Source: Nipponacmea schrenckii
Taxonomy: Eukaryota; Mollusca; Gastropoda; Lottiidae
Reading direction: 5' to 3'
NCBI GenBank assembly: GCA_030562195.1
Contig: JAUJPP010000012.1
Span: forward strand, 9,300,001-9,364,000
Length of the DNA: 64,000 bases
Part shown: piece after piece, positions 25,861 through 35,835 of the stretch
How the letters are laid out: the number at the start of each line of letters is the position of its first letter
Numbering within the stretch: the first letter of the stretch is position 1
Program-made: the position numbers and the translations under genes
The notes under the pieces: generated by a model
The model's input: only the letters and a program-made list of their open reading frames with translations
What the model was told of the DNA's origin: nothing
The model's database searches: none

Positions 25861-27477
25861 CTCATCAACCTCCCTAACAAACTGGCTGCCATTATAAATG
25901 CAGGCTTATTACGATGGCCATCGCCTTTTTTGTTTTTTAAGGTCCAATTGATAGAATAATAACAACCCTATTAGTGTTTTTAGTGTTCCTATAAGACTAA
26001 TAAAAAACTGAAAATGAGGGTTAAAACTTTAGATATAAGTGTGCATCTACCAGACCTTTTTCTGTACATTATCTTCTTTTGCAATTAATTTTTTTTTCTC
26101 TGAAAATTACTAGAGATAGTAAGTGAAAAAAATCTTCCAGACAGAACATTCTCAAGAATCATTGTGAAAAACAGCATGGTATTGGTTGAAGAATGGCGAA
26201 GAACCAACCCCCATAATACATTGTGACTAGTCATTATTAATATATGAATTTATTAGATGAGTAATGGTCATTTAGAAGTCTGACCTTCCAATAACCATTC
26301 CAATTAAACACCAGTAAATGACCACTATTATCAATATATTTCAAGATAAAGGCAAATGAGTTTCCCTGTTGATTTAATTATAAGATGATGGCTCTCTAGA
26401 GACAAGAAAATAATTTTACACCATTGTCACACTTTTTTATTCACCTTTCACTGTACTGAATATTTTAAATATGTAAAATTAACAATTACAGTTGTTTTTG
26501 ATAGTAGACAATTTCACTTCTGTTTCTTTTAGAAATAGATAAATCTGTGTACAAAGATTATCTTGCAACTCATGCCCCCTCTACAGGCAACCATTCTTTT
26601 GAAGGATTCTTTTGATTTTTAATTTGTAGGTCAATGTCCTGAACATGATCCCTATTTAGTTTTGTAATCGTCTGATAATTTCACTGAAATGTTTCAATGA
26701 AAAATTATTCTCTATAAAATAGACCAGAACCAAATGTGAATGGACATCAAACAGTGATTTGTGCTTTCAATCAAAGCTGCTGGTGGGCATAATGTCATCT
26801 TGATTCGCAAGATTATCTCTTTGTTATTTTGAAGTCTGAACATTATTGTGTGATAACTTAAGTATAAAAAAAACCTTCTGCCAAGTTTGAACTAGTTTAA
26901 ATGTCTTGAAAGCTTAAACTAAGATTATTGCTTCAGTGCTGAACTGAAACGAGTCTGCCTGGCCTTTTTTTTATTATTAAATCCTGACAAAGAAAGAAAA
27001 TAGGAGTGTTACACAGATCTTTAAGATAATACTGTAATTTCCAGCGAAGCGTACAATAAGAGCTTGAACACAGATATTGTCCAGCACAATTTCTGCAAAT
27101 GTCCGTTATAATCTGCTTTGTGTCTGACATTTTGTCTGGTACACACACTTTAGGGAAAAAATTGTTGAGTGATCTGAAATAACATACTACCCTTATGAGA
27201 AGATGGAAGATTCCTGGATAATCAAATAAAATAAATATACGGGCAGTGTTGAAACAACCATATTTTTTTTGTCCAAATCTACTAGCATTGCTGTTTTGAT
27301 ATAATGATTAATATTTTTCACCTTTCATCTCCAAACTAAAAATAGAATTTAATGATTAGCTGGTATAAATAATACATCTTTTATTGTCCAATCAGATTAA
27401 ATTATGTCCACATGTACCGAAGGTTCCTTCATAGAATATTTTTCCAACAAGATATGAGTTATCTATTGTTTCAGGGC
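25861..27477. other. large intron, middle part
   Basis: AT-rich intronic sequence between family R and the second hAT-like element. No exon was recognised. The last eight bases (27470-27477) are the left target-site copy of that element. Confidence 0.7.
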
Positions 27478-28313
27478 TAAAGGTGTCACAGTTAACGGTT
27501 TAAACGATGCCGTTACATTTAATAACTTTAAACGCTTAGTATTCTGTTAAACCATTAACCGTTAATCTGGATCACGTGGGTCTATTGAGGGGGTCCTCAA
27601 TTCTGATTAATTTACCGTTATTTTTGAAGTTTGTTTACATAACAATGGCCGAAAATACACCAAGGTTAAAAACTTCTTCCGTATGGAAATTCTTTCTTAT
27701 TATTGATGAATCGGCTGATCCTTGACTTACTTGATTGTCAATACGAGGGAGGAACAGCTCTTCTATTGTTTATTGTTCCTCCCTTCATTTTATATAGACT
27801 CGATTATCAAAACGCAGTTTTACACAATTTATTCCCGAAAACATAAATGTTCTCCGAGATCATAACAAATTTAAGTAAAAACTGAGATCAACGAGCGCTA
27901 CAAAAAAATATATTCAAATTTATTCCACACAGCCTCACAAATCGGGTATTAGATAAAATTAACTTGCATACCAGTATAATTATCCGTCCGAAGAAGCAAG
28001 TCTACAATGGTTTGTTTACATTTTATACTCCTTTTATACACATTCGAGAATTTCTTTTCTTGCATTTTGGTAGATAGATAGGCCTTAATTATAAATTATT
28101 TGGGTAGATAGATATTAGTATAAATTAATTTTAATCTCAACCAAACGGTTATAGGCCGATTAGCAAAGTCGGGAGGCCTCAACTGCACAGCATCAGTTCT
28201 TAGACTTAGTCCCTAGTGCCTAATACGAAACAACGTTAACGGTTAAACGACATTGTTTTGTTTAATTGGAAACGTTTAAACGTTTAGTGGAATTTGTAAA
28301 CGTGGCACCCTTA
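27478..28313. mobile_element. hAT-like non-autonomous element 2 (836 bp)
   Basis: Bounded by a perfect 8-bp direct repeat, TTCAGGGC, at 27470-27477 and 28314-28321. The ends are imperfect inverted repeats: TAAAGGTGTCAC at the left against TAAGGGTGCCAC (complement of the right end). Both subterminal regions are packed with GTTAACGGTTTAAACG-like words, including AAACGTTTAAACGTTTAG, as expected for clustered transposase-binding motifs in hAT elements. No transposase was seen. It differs in sequence from elements 1 and 3, so it is a separate family. Confidence 0.85.
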
Positions 28314-28321
28314 TTCAGGGC

Positions 28322-29594
28322 TATATCTTTCCTGAACAAGCAACTGAAATGTAAATAATAATAAATAATCTCTATATGAATGACCTAAACTATCCCTAGA
28401 GTTTTGTTAGCAGTTTTATGTCGTAATTGCCTATTTTCTTTATTTACAATTGAAAATATTGTCATTGGTACTGTTATATGTCGGGCACAAATTGATTTGT
28501 GTTGGACATGTCCAAACTAATTTCTGGAGTTATTTCACGCCTTGATTTCCAGTTATTTTCATATTCATATTTCACAAGCTCTAATTTCTTGTGATCTATA
28601 GCTTTTACATGAACATCTATCATAATTTTAGTGTAAAATTACAGTAATTAAACAAGACATGTGGTAGTTTTAACATACTTTATTTGTTGTAGAATTATAG
28701 CTCTAAAAGCTTTGGAGACTAGAAAATAAGTTACTTGTCTGTTTTTTTACATGCTTTGTCAACATGAATCATATTGTATCTCTATAATTCATAGGATTTT
28801 ATTAAGACAAAAACATTGGAATTACAGCATGATGTATCATTCTGATAGGATGAATAATCACTTTTCACTTCATGGATATTTATTATCAATCTTAGTTAGC
28901 TAACAAATCATAATCAGTTTATATTTTTATCATCTTATGTAATCTTCGTTATGTTGGTCAAACATGTAGAATATTCTATTTATTATTGAATGGTTATTTG
29001 TAGGAGATAATATCATATATTCATCTTATCAATTGTGTAGGATAAGTCTGAATTTAAACAGAACTCAGTACAGGGCATATTAGTTTTGGGTTAAACATTT
29101 CTATACCTAATCTGTTAAGCGATAAAATTGAAACTATCATGTACATAATTTCTGATGTGTGGGAGGAAACCGATAAATAGAAAATTCTATTATGGACATG
29201 CATGAGTTTGTACATATCTTTACAGGTTTCTGTAAAAGACTATCTCTTAGAATAACCAAAAGGTCGAAATTTGACCAGAAATAAGTCAGTATTTGTTTAT
29301 AAGTGAACATTTATACAAGAGAATCTGTTTATATTCCAATAATGTCATAAAAGTAAATAATAATGAATTAAAATAAGTACATGTTTGTTTTCAATAATTA
29401 CTATGTATTAAATATATCCTCTTATATATGCTTAGAATCTATTCTTAGTCATAGCACCTGTCCAAATGATACTCTTATTTACCAAGTTTGAGACTTTATG
29501 ACCCTCTAATCTAAGAGGAAGTATTCCTTCAATACATATATTAATGGTCAAGTAAATTGATTAAACATAATAGAAGTCATGTTTTTCATTACAG
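28322..29594. other. large intron, right part
   Basis: About 1.3 kb of AT-rich intron ending in the TTTTTCATTACAG acceptor of the second PDZ1 exon. Nothing else was recognised. Confidence 0.75.
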
Positions 29595-29697
29595 AATGAA
29601 TGATATAATAGTTAAAGTAAATGATGCAGATGTTTCTAATACAACACATGCTGGAGCTGTAGAAGCTTTGAAACAAGCTGGAACCAAAGTTATATTG
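29595..29697 (+). CDS. dlg1: DLG PDZ1 domain, C-terminal half
   Basis: Enters in phase 2 (the split Arg codon AG|A is completed here) and leaves in phase 0 at TTG|GTAGGT. The product is RMNDIIVKVNDADVSNTTH, then AGAVEALKQAGTKVIL. The histidine of NTTHAGAV starts the second alpha helix and is the residue that selects Ser/Thr at position -2 of class I ligands. This pairs with 16032-16156 to give a complete PDZ1. The length and phase match exactly across 13.4 kb of intron, which supports the assignment strongly. Confidence 0.97.
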
Positions 29698-29989
29698 GTA
29701 GGTATTGTTGTTTACACATTCCTACCCATGTCTACCTAAAACAATTTTAGCACTAGGTCATTTAGTGAGAAGATGTTCCAAAAATATGTGGCCTGAGATT
29801 GTTTGCATTTTTTCATCAAAGAAATCTTATAAATTGTTCACATACAAGTTCAATTTAATATCTAGTTTTAATTTATTACATGTATGTTCATTGAACAAAT
29901 GAACTTTGATATGATTCATAGATTGTCGTCACCCATGTCTGTCTGTGGGTCCATATTGGAAAAATGGAAAAATATTTAGTATCAGTTAT
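29698..29989. other. intron, start
   Basis: The first part of the intron between PDZ1 and PDZ2, unique AT-rich sequence; family R begins near 29990. Confidence 0.7.
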
Positions 29990-31260
29990 TGTCACTTTTA
30001 TAAGTCTTGATGGATTTTGTTGAAACTTTACTATTTGTTATCACACTCAAGGAGGAAACCTATTGAAAATCAGATAAATCGAAAAGTATTTAGTACCAGT
30101 AGGGCTGGGCGATATACTGGTATGACGATAAGTACCGGTATGGGAATTGATTCCCTTTAGTAATATCGTCTGATGAGTAAAATATCGATATATCATTTAC
30201 ACTGCGATATACCATTTTAGGTAAATTATCGCGATATTTTGTAGCCGATATACTGCAAACATTGTTTTGTAAGAAAAATTAACGTAGCGTCCAAGAAACG
30301 AGGAGTGGTATGTTTCTGTTGTTACTAAATATAGATCGATGTTCAACTGGAATAACCCCGACTGTCCACATGCCTTTCTGTTGTTTATTAAATACTTATT
30401 ATGTATTTATAAAGCAACTTCGCAACACTTTCTCCATTTGTGAAACCGATAAACTTTATTATGTTTTTCAATTTAAGAATAAATCTTAAGTTTGGTATAA
30501 AAAAATGTGTTACATGTATGTTACTATTGACATTGCCACAAATTCTCATACAATGGCTCATTAGACTTGACCTTCAAGAAGAAGTAAAGTGTTACATGCT
30601 CAAAGACTCAGTTTTGGTGTATTAAAGGAGCAATAAAATGCAAAAATGGTAGCAAAATGATCAATATCTCAGGAAAACAAAATATCGCTATATATACCCA
30701 TATATTAGAGCTGATAATATCGCGATGTTGATTTTGACCAATATCGCCCAGCCGTAAGTACCAGTTATTGGCCTTGTTTTTTGAAAATGCATTCAATTTT
30801 TGGCTCATTAAAAAACTCGAAAGAGCACAATTCTAAACCAATTTTGACGAAACTTGTTTGATAACACCCAAGGATGAGCATGAGCCCTATCGAAAATTAA
30901 AAATATCGAAATATATTTAATATGCATTATTGCCCTTTTTTAATTAAAATATATTTGATTTTTGGCTCGTTAACACTGGACAAGGCACAATTCTTTATAG
31001 GATTTTATGGATGAACCTTTGCAATTCAAAAATATTGAAAAATATTTAACATGAATTATTGCCCTTGTTCTTAAAAATGATGTAAGACTCCACAAGGCAC
31101 AATTCTTTACTGATTTTGATGAAACTTGCTCAAATTATTTATTATCAAGGATGAACCCAATTGAAAATCAAAAATACCAAAAAAAAATTAATGAGTTTTG
31201 TAAGTACCATTCTTGATAGATTTAAATGAAACTTAGTTATATTGTATATTTATCACCCCA
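29990..31260. repeat. dispersed family R block, interrupted by hAT-like element 3
   Basis: Diverged units with TTTTGATGAAACTTG, CAAGGATGAACCC, GAAAATCAAAAATA and ATTATTGCCCTTGTTCTTAA, plus a recurring GACAAGGCACAATTCTTTA segment. At least four units are visible outside the inserted element. The family matches the block at 25440-25860. Elements of this kind often occur as tandem stretches in mollusc introns, but I cannot classify this one. Confidence 0.75.
30100..30756. mobile_element. hAT-like non-autonomous element 3 (657 bp)
   Basis: Flanked by a perfect 8-bp target duplication, AGTACCAG (30092-30099 and 30757-30764). The ends are inverted, TAGGGCTGGGCGATAT against TACGGCTGGGCGATAT (one mismatch in 16). 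The interior is rich in ATCGATA/GCGATAT words (for example 30183-30250 and 30681-30750), typical of hAT MITEs with GGGCTGGGCGATAT ends. It carries no transposase. It inserted into an existing family R unit, which is therefore older. Confidence 0.93.
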
Positions 31261-31905
31261 GAAAAGAAGTATATGACTGAAGGTTTCATATTTCATTCTG
31301 GTGATTGTTACAGTACTGTCAATTTTTTGTTCAAATTCAATGCTGCCTGTGGGCATATATTACCTTGCCTGGCAATCTATCTTAGATTTTCTTGTTTGAT
31401 TGAAACAATTTATGATTACATGATTACATAATATATTCTATTTTATTAACATAGAAATTTCAAATGTTGCCATGGATACAGTTTCTATTCTTTAAAAGAT
31501 CTGAGAAAAGCATCTCTTGACTTTGATGTGAAGATGTCCCTTAGCTAAGATATCTTTTTGATGTCAACAATGTGAAAGAGTATTTTATCAGACATAAAAT
31601 TTCTATTTTATCAGACACAAGATTTCCATATTTTATCAGATGTGATTTTCATGGACTAGATAATATGAATTGATTGACAGTTTAATCTGTTCAAGACATT
31701 GACACTGTCAGCCATTTTGAAATTGGAATCATTTGCATAATCAACAATTTATACTTGGATAATAGTCTTGGTACATGGGTGATCATTTCTTGAAATTGCA
31801 TTAATAATTTATAAAAATTTGGATGAATTGAAGCGATCAAAGTGAAAATATTAATATAAAATATGACTTTGACTGCAAGCCATCAGTAACAGACAGACAA
31901 CATAG
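31261..31905. other. intron, nothing recognised
   Basis: Unique AT-rich intronic sequence between family R and the palindrome. Confidence 0.65.
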
Positions 31906-32019
31906 CTATATTATGAATCATTTATTAAAATAAAACTATACAAAATGAACAACATGTTTCTGTTTGAACATGTTGTTCATTTTGTATAGTTTTATTTTAA
32001 TAAATGATTCATAATATAG
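31906..32019. repeat. perfect palindrome, 53-nt arms, 8-nt loop
   Basis: The left arm 31906-31958 and right arm 31967-32019 are exact reverse complements, separated by TCTGTTTG. The arms include AACTATACAAAATGAAC. The absence of any mismatch in 53 pairs in such AT-rich DNA shows recent origin or active homogenisation. No target duplication is obvious, so I do not call it a transposon. Confidence 0.97.
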
Positions 32020-32039
32020 AGTAAAATATCAACTAAAAT

Positions 32040-32345
32040 AATTCGATATACAATATAATTCATATATAATTCATATATAATTCATATATAATAATTCATA
32101 TAATTATTTTTTTAAATAAACAATCACACAACATTACTTTATATAAATAATTTATTTGAACTATACAAAATTAAAAATTATACAACATAACTCTAAAAAA
32201 ATCATTTATTTGCACTATACAAAATTAAAAATTACACAACATAACTTTATAAAAATCATTTATTTGAACTATACAAATTAAAAATCACACAACATAAATT
32301 TATTTATATCATTCCTTTGAAATATACAAAATTAAAAGTATATTT
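32040..32345. repeat. AT-rich tandem repeats next to the palindrome
   Basis: First a short run of ATTCATATATA (about 32058-32103), then about four copies of a roughly 53-55 bp unit containing CATTTATTTGAACTATACAA, AATTAAAAATTACACAACAT and AACTTTATAAAAAT. The unit shares CATTTATT and AACTATACAAAAT with the palindrome arms, so array and palindrome are probably derived from one another. Confidence 0.85.
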
Positions 32346-32592
32346 CAAGGAATATCTGATACCGATACGAATCTAAGTTTCCTTGAAATATACTCTGAAT
32401 CTCCTTTTGAACTAAAAAGCAGAAGTGTAATTATATAAGTTGACCACTGTTAATTAATTTGATTAGAAATATTACAACAAAAACAAAAAAACATGTAGTG
32501 GATCGATTTACAAATGATGTATCGTTCACTATGTTAACACAGAATTTTTTGCTATTGTCAAGTGGAATTATGCAACTTGTATTATGTTTCAG

Positions 32593-32659
32593 TATGTTAA
32601 GAGATTGAAGGCACCAACTGAAAATGTAATGGAATTGGAATTAGTAAAAGGCAATAAAG
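32593..32659 (+). CDS. dlg1: DLG exon: PDZ1-PDZ2 linker and first strand of PDZ2
   Basis: Enters in phase 0 after TTATGTTTCAG and leaves in phase 1 (AAAG|GTATGT). The product is YVKRLKAPTENVMELELVKG followed by NKG. It completes the last strand of PDZ1 (VIL|YVKR, as LYVKRRKP in relatives) and begins PDZ2 with MELELVKGNKG, matching the MEIKLIKGPKG pattern of the family. Reading through the donor gives further open codons, so the splice is set by the GTATGT signal and by the perfect fit of the next exon. Confidence 0.96.
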
Positions 32660-34820
32660 GTATGTTATTGAATCAAGTTGACAATTCAAAAGAAAAAATC
32701 AACAACCAAGAGACTTTTTGCCATTTTGCATATTTGACCATTTCTTCAAGAAATTTACTATGCCTAAAAAAATACCTCAACAAAGGAACTTTAAAAAATA
32801 GAGATATCTGGGCCCGAAATTTGTTACTGAAGGTAAACCATTTTCTCTGGCAGTGTTCAAATCAATTTGATAGGCAATGAGGTTGGGGGGTTCAAGGAAT
32901 GTTAGAATTTCCAAAAGAGTTTTAATGTGTTTTGAAAGGGTGTGTTGTGTTGTGTACCCCCCCATTGGGTTAATTATTTTAAATTTTTATGGCCTTCATG
33001 AAAAACAAAAAAATTTTTTTTTAGCAGGGTTTTAAATTTTTTTTGAAAATTTTTCGGGGATTTCGACTTTGGCGAAAACGTATTGTAATCGTTCGGATTA
33101 TTTTATTTTTTTTTTTTTTTTTTTGCGATTCTTGGATGAGTTTGCAGACAAACTGGTAAAAGGTGCAGAAATTCTAAATCTACAGTTGATCTTAGTATGA
33201 TTTCTATTATCAAATAAAACAAAACCGGAAGTTCTATCTCTGACCGGAAGTGAGAACCGAAGGTTGAGGTTTTTTTGCTTTAGCAAGTTTATTTTCAGTT
33301 CGATTTTGACCGGATTTTCAGATTTGAAAACTTCAATGTATTTGTCAACTAACAATTATAGGTTTTATGCAATTAGGTTAAATATTTTACCCACGATTTG
33401 CAATTCAATATTCAAGGGTCATCGGCAAAAATTTCAGACCGTGATTTCTCGTTTAATATAAATGGTAAAATTTTGAAACTTTACCAGTTGATAGGCGATA
33501 TGATTATAATTTTTGAAAAAATGTGAAAAAAAAAATTCCACTTCCGGTTTAGCCTCAAATGACGTAATTACGTAACTTCCGGTCTATAACTGCTAGGTGA
33601 AAAGTGAAAACTGTTTTATAAATAACTTGTCAATAGTAATTGATTTGACCTAAATAATTAGGTCAACCTGCCATATCGGCCGCCATTTTGAATTTTCGTT
33701 ACAATTCTTAAATCCAAAATTCAGACACTACTAATAGACCGATTTTGATGAAATTTAGCACATAGATACAATGGATCATTATCTACCTTTTCTTGGAGAC
33801 CGATTTTCAAATTTCGTATTTTCTTTCGAATTATTTAAGTTTCGATTTTTTCAAAATTATGTCACTTTAACGGCTACGGAAGGTGTGACCCACTTAATCT
33901 ATGACCTTGAAAATTAGGTCAAATAATATTCAATATATTGTCTACGAGTTGATATTTTTTAATTTGGCTTACTTAAAAAATTCATAGAGATAAGTGTACT
34001 TAAATACAGCAAAAATTGATAATTTTCATATTTTCGCCATCATTAACCGTTACGGAAGGTGTGACCTAATTATTTTATGACTTTGAAAACTAGGTAAAAT
34101 GATATTCAATATATTGTCTAGATGTAGGTCATTGCAAATTTAGCCTACATAATATTTTAAGGCTCTCGAAATACGCTAGTTAGTATTTATTTCTGAATTA
34201 ATTGTTCTCAGCTTAAATCCACTTATGTATAAGTTTTATTTCACTGATGTGGAAATGTCAGATTTTAAGAATGTCATCTGTAATGGGAGGATTGTTTGGT
34301 TTCTGTAAAACTCAGATGTTAACCACATTCATAGCAGAAATTAAAGGGAAACATGAACAAAAGTGAGGGTTGTAGTCCAGTTGTAATGTTGTTTAAAATT
34401 ATATACTATTAAAGTGAGTTATGTGATGTCTTGGTGTTTCAAGGTGTCATAAGAACTGTTAATTGGAGTTGAATTGAGATGTAAGTCAAGTATTTGATGT
34501 GAAGTATAATATTATCTAGACAAGACTTGGACATCTCTCATTGACATGTTAATAACATAGATTAACATCATTTCTTATTTTAATCACCTTTCAACTTACC
34601 GATAATTGATTTTCATGTCTCTCTTGCTTTCTGATTATTACTTAATTAACCTACATCAGATTAGTGACTACTTTAATTACTGTCATAGTACTTCAAAAAG
34701 GTATCATTCTTTAAAGGAATGGTTTAAAATCCATTTAATTCCATGATAATTCTAAAAAAAAAATATATATCGCTATATGTTTAAAAGGTATTATGATCAA
34801 AATATTATGTATATTTTCAG
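32660..34820. other. intron inside PDZ2, with degraded repeats
   Basis: The segment 32880-33130 is rich in G/T and homopolymers, unlike its neighbours. The segment 33860-34160 contains two diverged copies, 176 bp apart, of a unit with ACGGAAGGTGTGACC and ATATTCAATATATTGTCTA. The phrase GACCGATTTTGATGAAATTT near 33740 is related to family R. No gene or bounded element was recognised. Confidence 0.65.
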
Positions 34821-34957
34821 GTTTAGGATTCAGTATTGCAGGAGGTAAAGGTAATCAACACATTCCAGGTGATAATGGTATATTTGTAACTAAATTAATA
34901 GAAGGTGGAGCTGCTGAACAAGATGGCCGACTAGCTGTTGGTGATCGATTAATTGCT
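34821..34957 (+). CDS. dlg1: DLG PDZ2 domain, core
   Basis: Enters in phase 1 (G|GT) and leaves in phase 0 at ATTGCT|GTAAGT. The product reads [20 protein letters not shown], then [20 protein letters not shown] and [15 protein letters not shown] is diagnostic for the second PDZ of DLG1-4 and of insect dlg. The GLGF loop is intact. In relatives this domain binds channel and receptor tails and GK-associated partners at the postsynaptic or septate-junction membrane. The open frame continues into the intron, so the donor decides the exon end. Confidence 0.98.
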
Positions 34958-35363
34958 GTAAGTTGCTGTTCTCTTTATCATATACATGGTTTTGCCTGCT
35001 AATCAGAAACCCTGATTAAACCTTGTCTAAACTCAAGGTTAAACTTTCTCAAGGCTGTGCTCTTGTTATAGATCTTAAGACAGATTTTGATTTTAATAAA
35101 GAAAAGTAAGTAAGTGTTTTAGGACACTCATAGGACTTGTTTAATTGTTAAGTTTGATAATAATGTTTATATTTTATTACATAGCTTTCCCCTCACAATA
35201 AGAGGCACTGACGGGAAAAAAGAATTGTAGTTAATGGGATAATAATGGTCCTCCATCAAAAGCACTATCAGTTGCAGAAAAGTTTTGTTTCATTCTGTTG
35301 CATGGTATTGTAACCGGTAAATTTGTATGTTAAGTGAAATAAAATTTCTATGGTAATTTTCAG
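34958..35363. other. intron, 406 bp
   Basis: Ordinary intron between the two PDZ2 exons, with GTAAGT donor and TGGTAATTTTCAG acceptor. Nothing else was seen. Confidence 0.9.
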
Positions 35364-35496
35364 GTAAATGAAGTCAATCTGGAAGAAGTCACACATGAAA
35401 CTGCTGTACAAGCATTAAAAGCAACCCAAGATGTGGTCCATTTAACAATAGCTAAACCTTCTTATTTACAAGAAAATTTAGATTCTTCCTTTACAG
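35364..35496 (+). CDS. dlg1: DLG exon: end of PDZ2 and linker
   Basis: Enters in phase 0 and leaves in phase 1 (ACAG|GTACGT). The product is VNEVNLEEVTHETAVQALKA, then TQDVVHLTIAKPSYLQENLD and SSFTG. The histidine of VTHETAV is the class I ligand-selecting residue of PDZ2, and VHLTIAKP is the last strand, as VYLKVAKP in vertebrates. The rest begins the PDZ2-PDZ3 linker. The intron in front sits at the same place in the fold (before VNEVNL) as the one in PDZ3 (before VNESDL). Confidence 0.97.
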
Positions 35497-35741
35497 GTAC
35501 GTAGCCTATATTATTTAAGTTACATGTTATGAATGTAAAGCAATAGTAGTTTCGTAATCATAGAAATGAATACAAAGTTAAGAGATTTTATCTCTAGAAT
35601 CTAGACTAACAAAAATCTAAATATAATGTTCATTCATATTTTAAGAACATTAAGGCTGAAATTGAGCCATTCCTCATGAAAAATTCAAACATACACGACA
35701 GATGAATATTTCTTTATGTAAATATAACTGTATATTTTCAG

Positions 35742-35835
35742 GTCCAAATGAACATGGTCTTGTGTCTAATTCCAATTCTTACCGTAACACTCCAACCCCT
35801 CCTGTTAAACTGAGTGAACAAGAAGAACCAACCAG
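35742..35835 (+). CDS. dlg1: DLG exon: PDZ2-PDZ3 linker
   Basis: Enters in phase 1 after TGTATATTTTCAG and leaves in phase 2 at ACCAG|GTATAG. The product is a Ser/Asn/Pro-rich linker, NEHGLVSNSNSYRNTPTPPV followed by KLSEQEEPT and a split Arg. Such low-complexity linkers separate PDZ2 from PDZ3 in all DLG proteins and vary in length. The split Arg codon (AG|A) is completed by the PDZ3 exon at 55874. Further linker exons in the 20-kb intron are possible but none with matching phase was seen. Confidence 0.9.

Noticed and set aside
32777..33461. Several overlapping open frames on both strands after the PDZ2 linker exon.
   Set aside because: They lie in low-complexity or decayed repeat sequence, overlap each other and match no domain.
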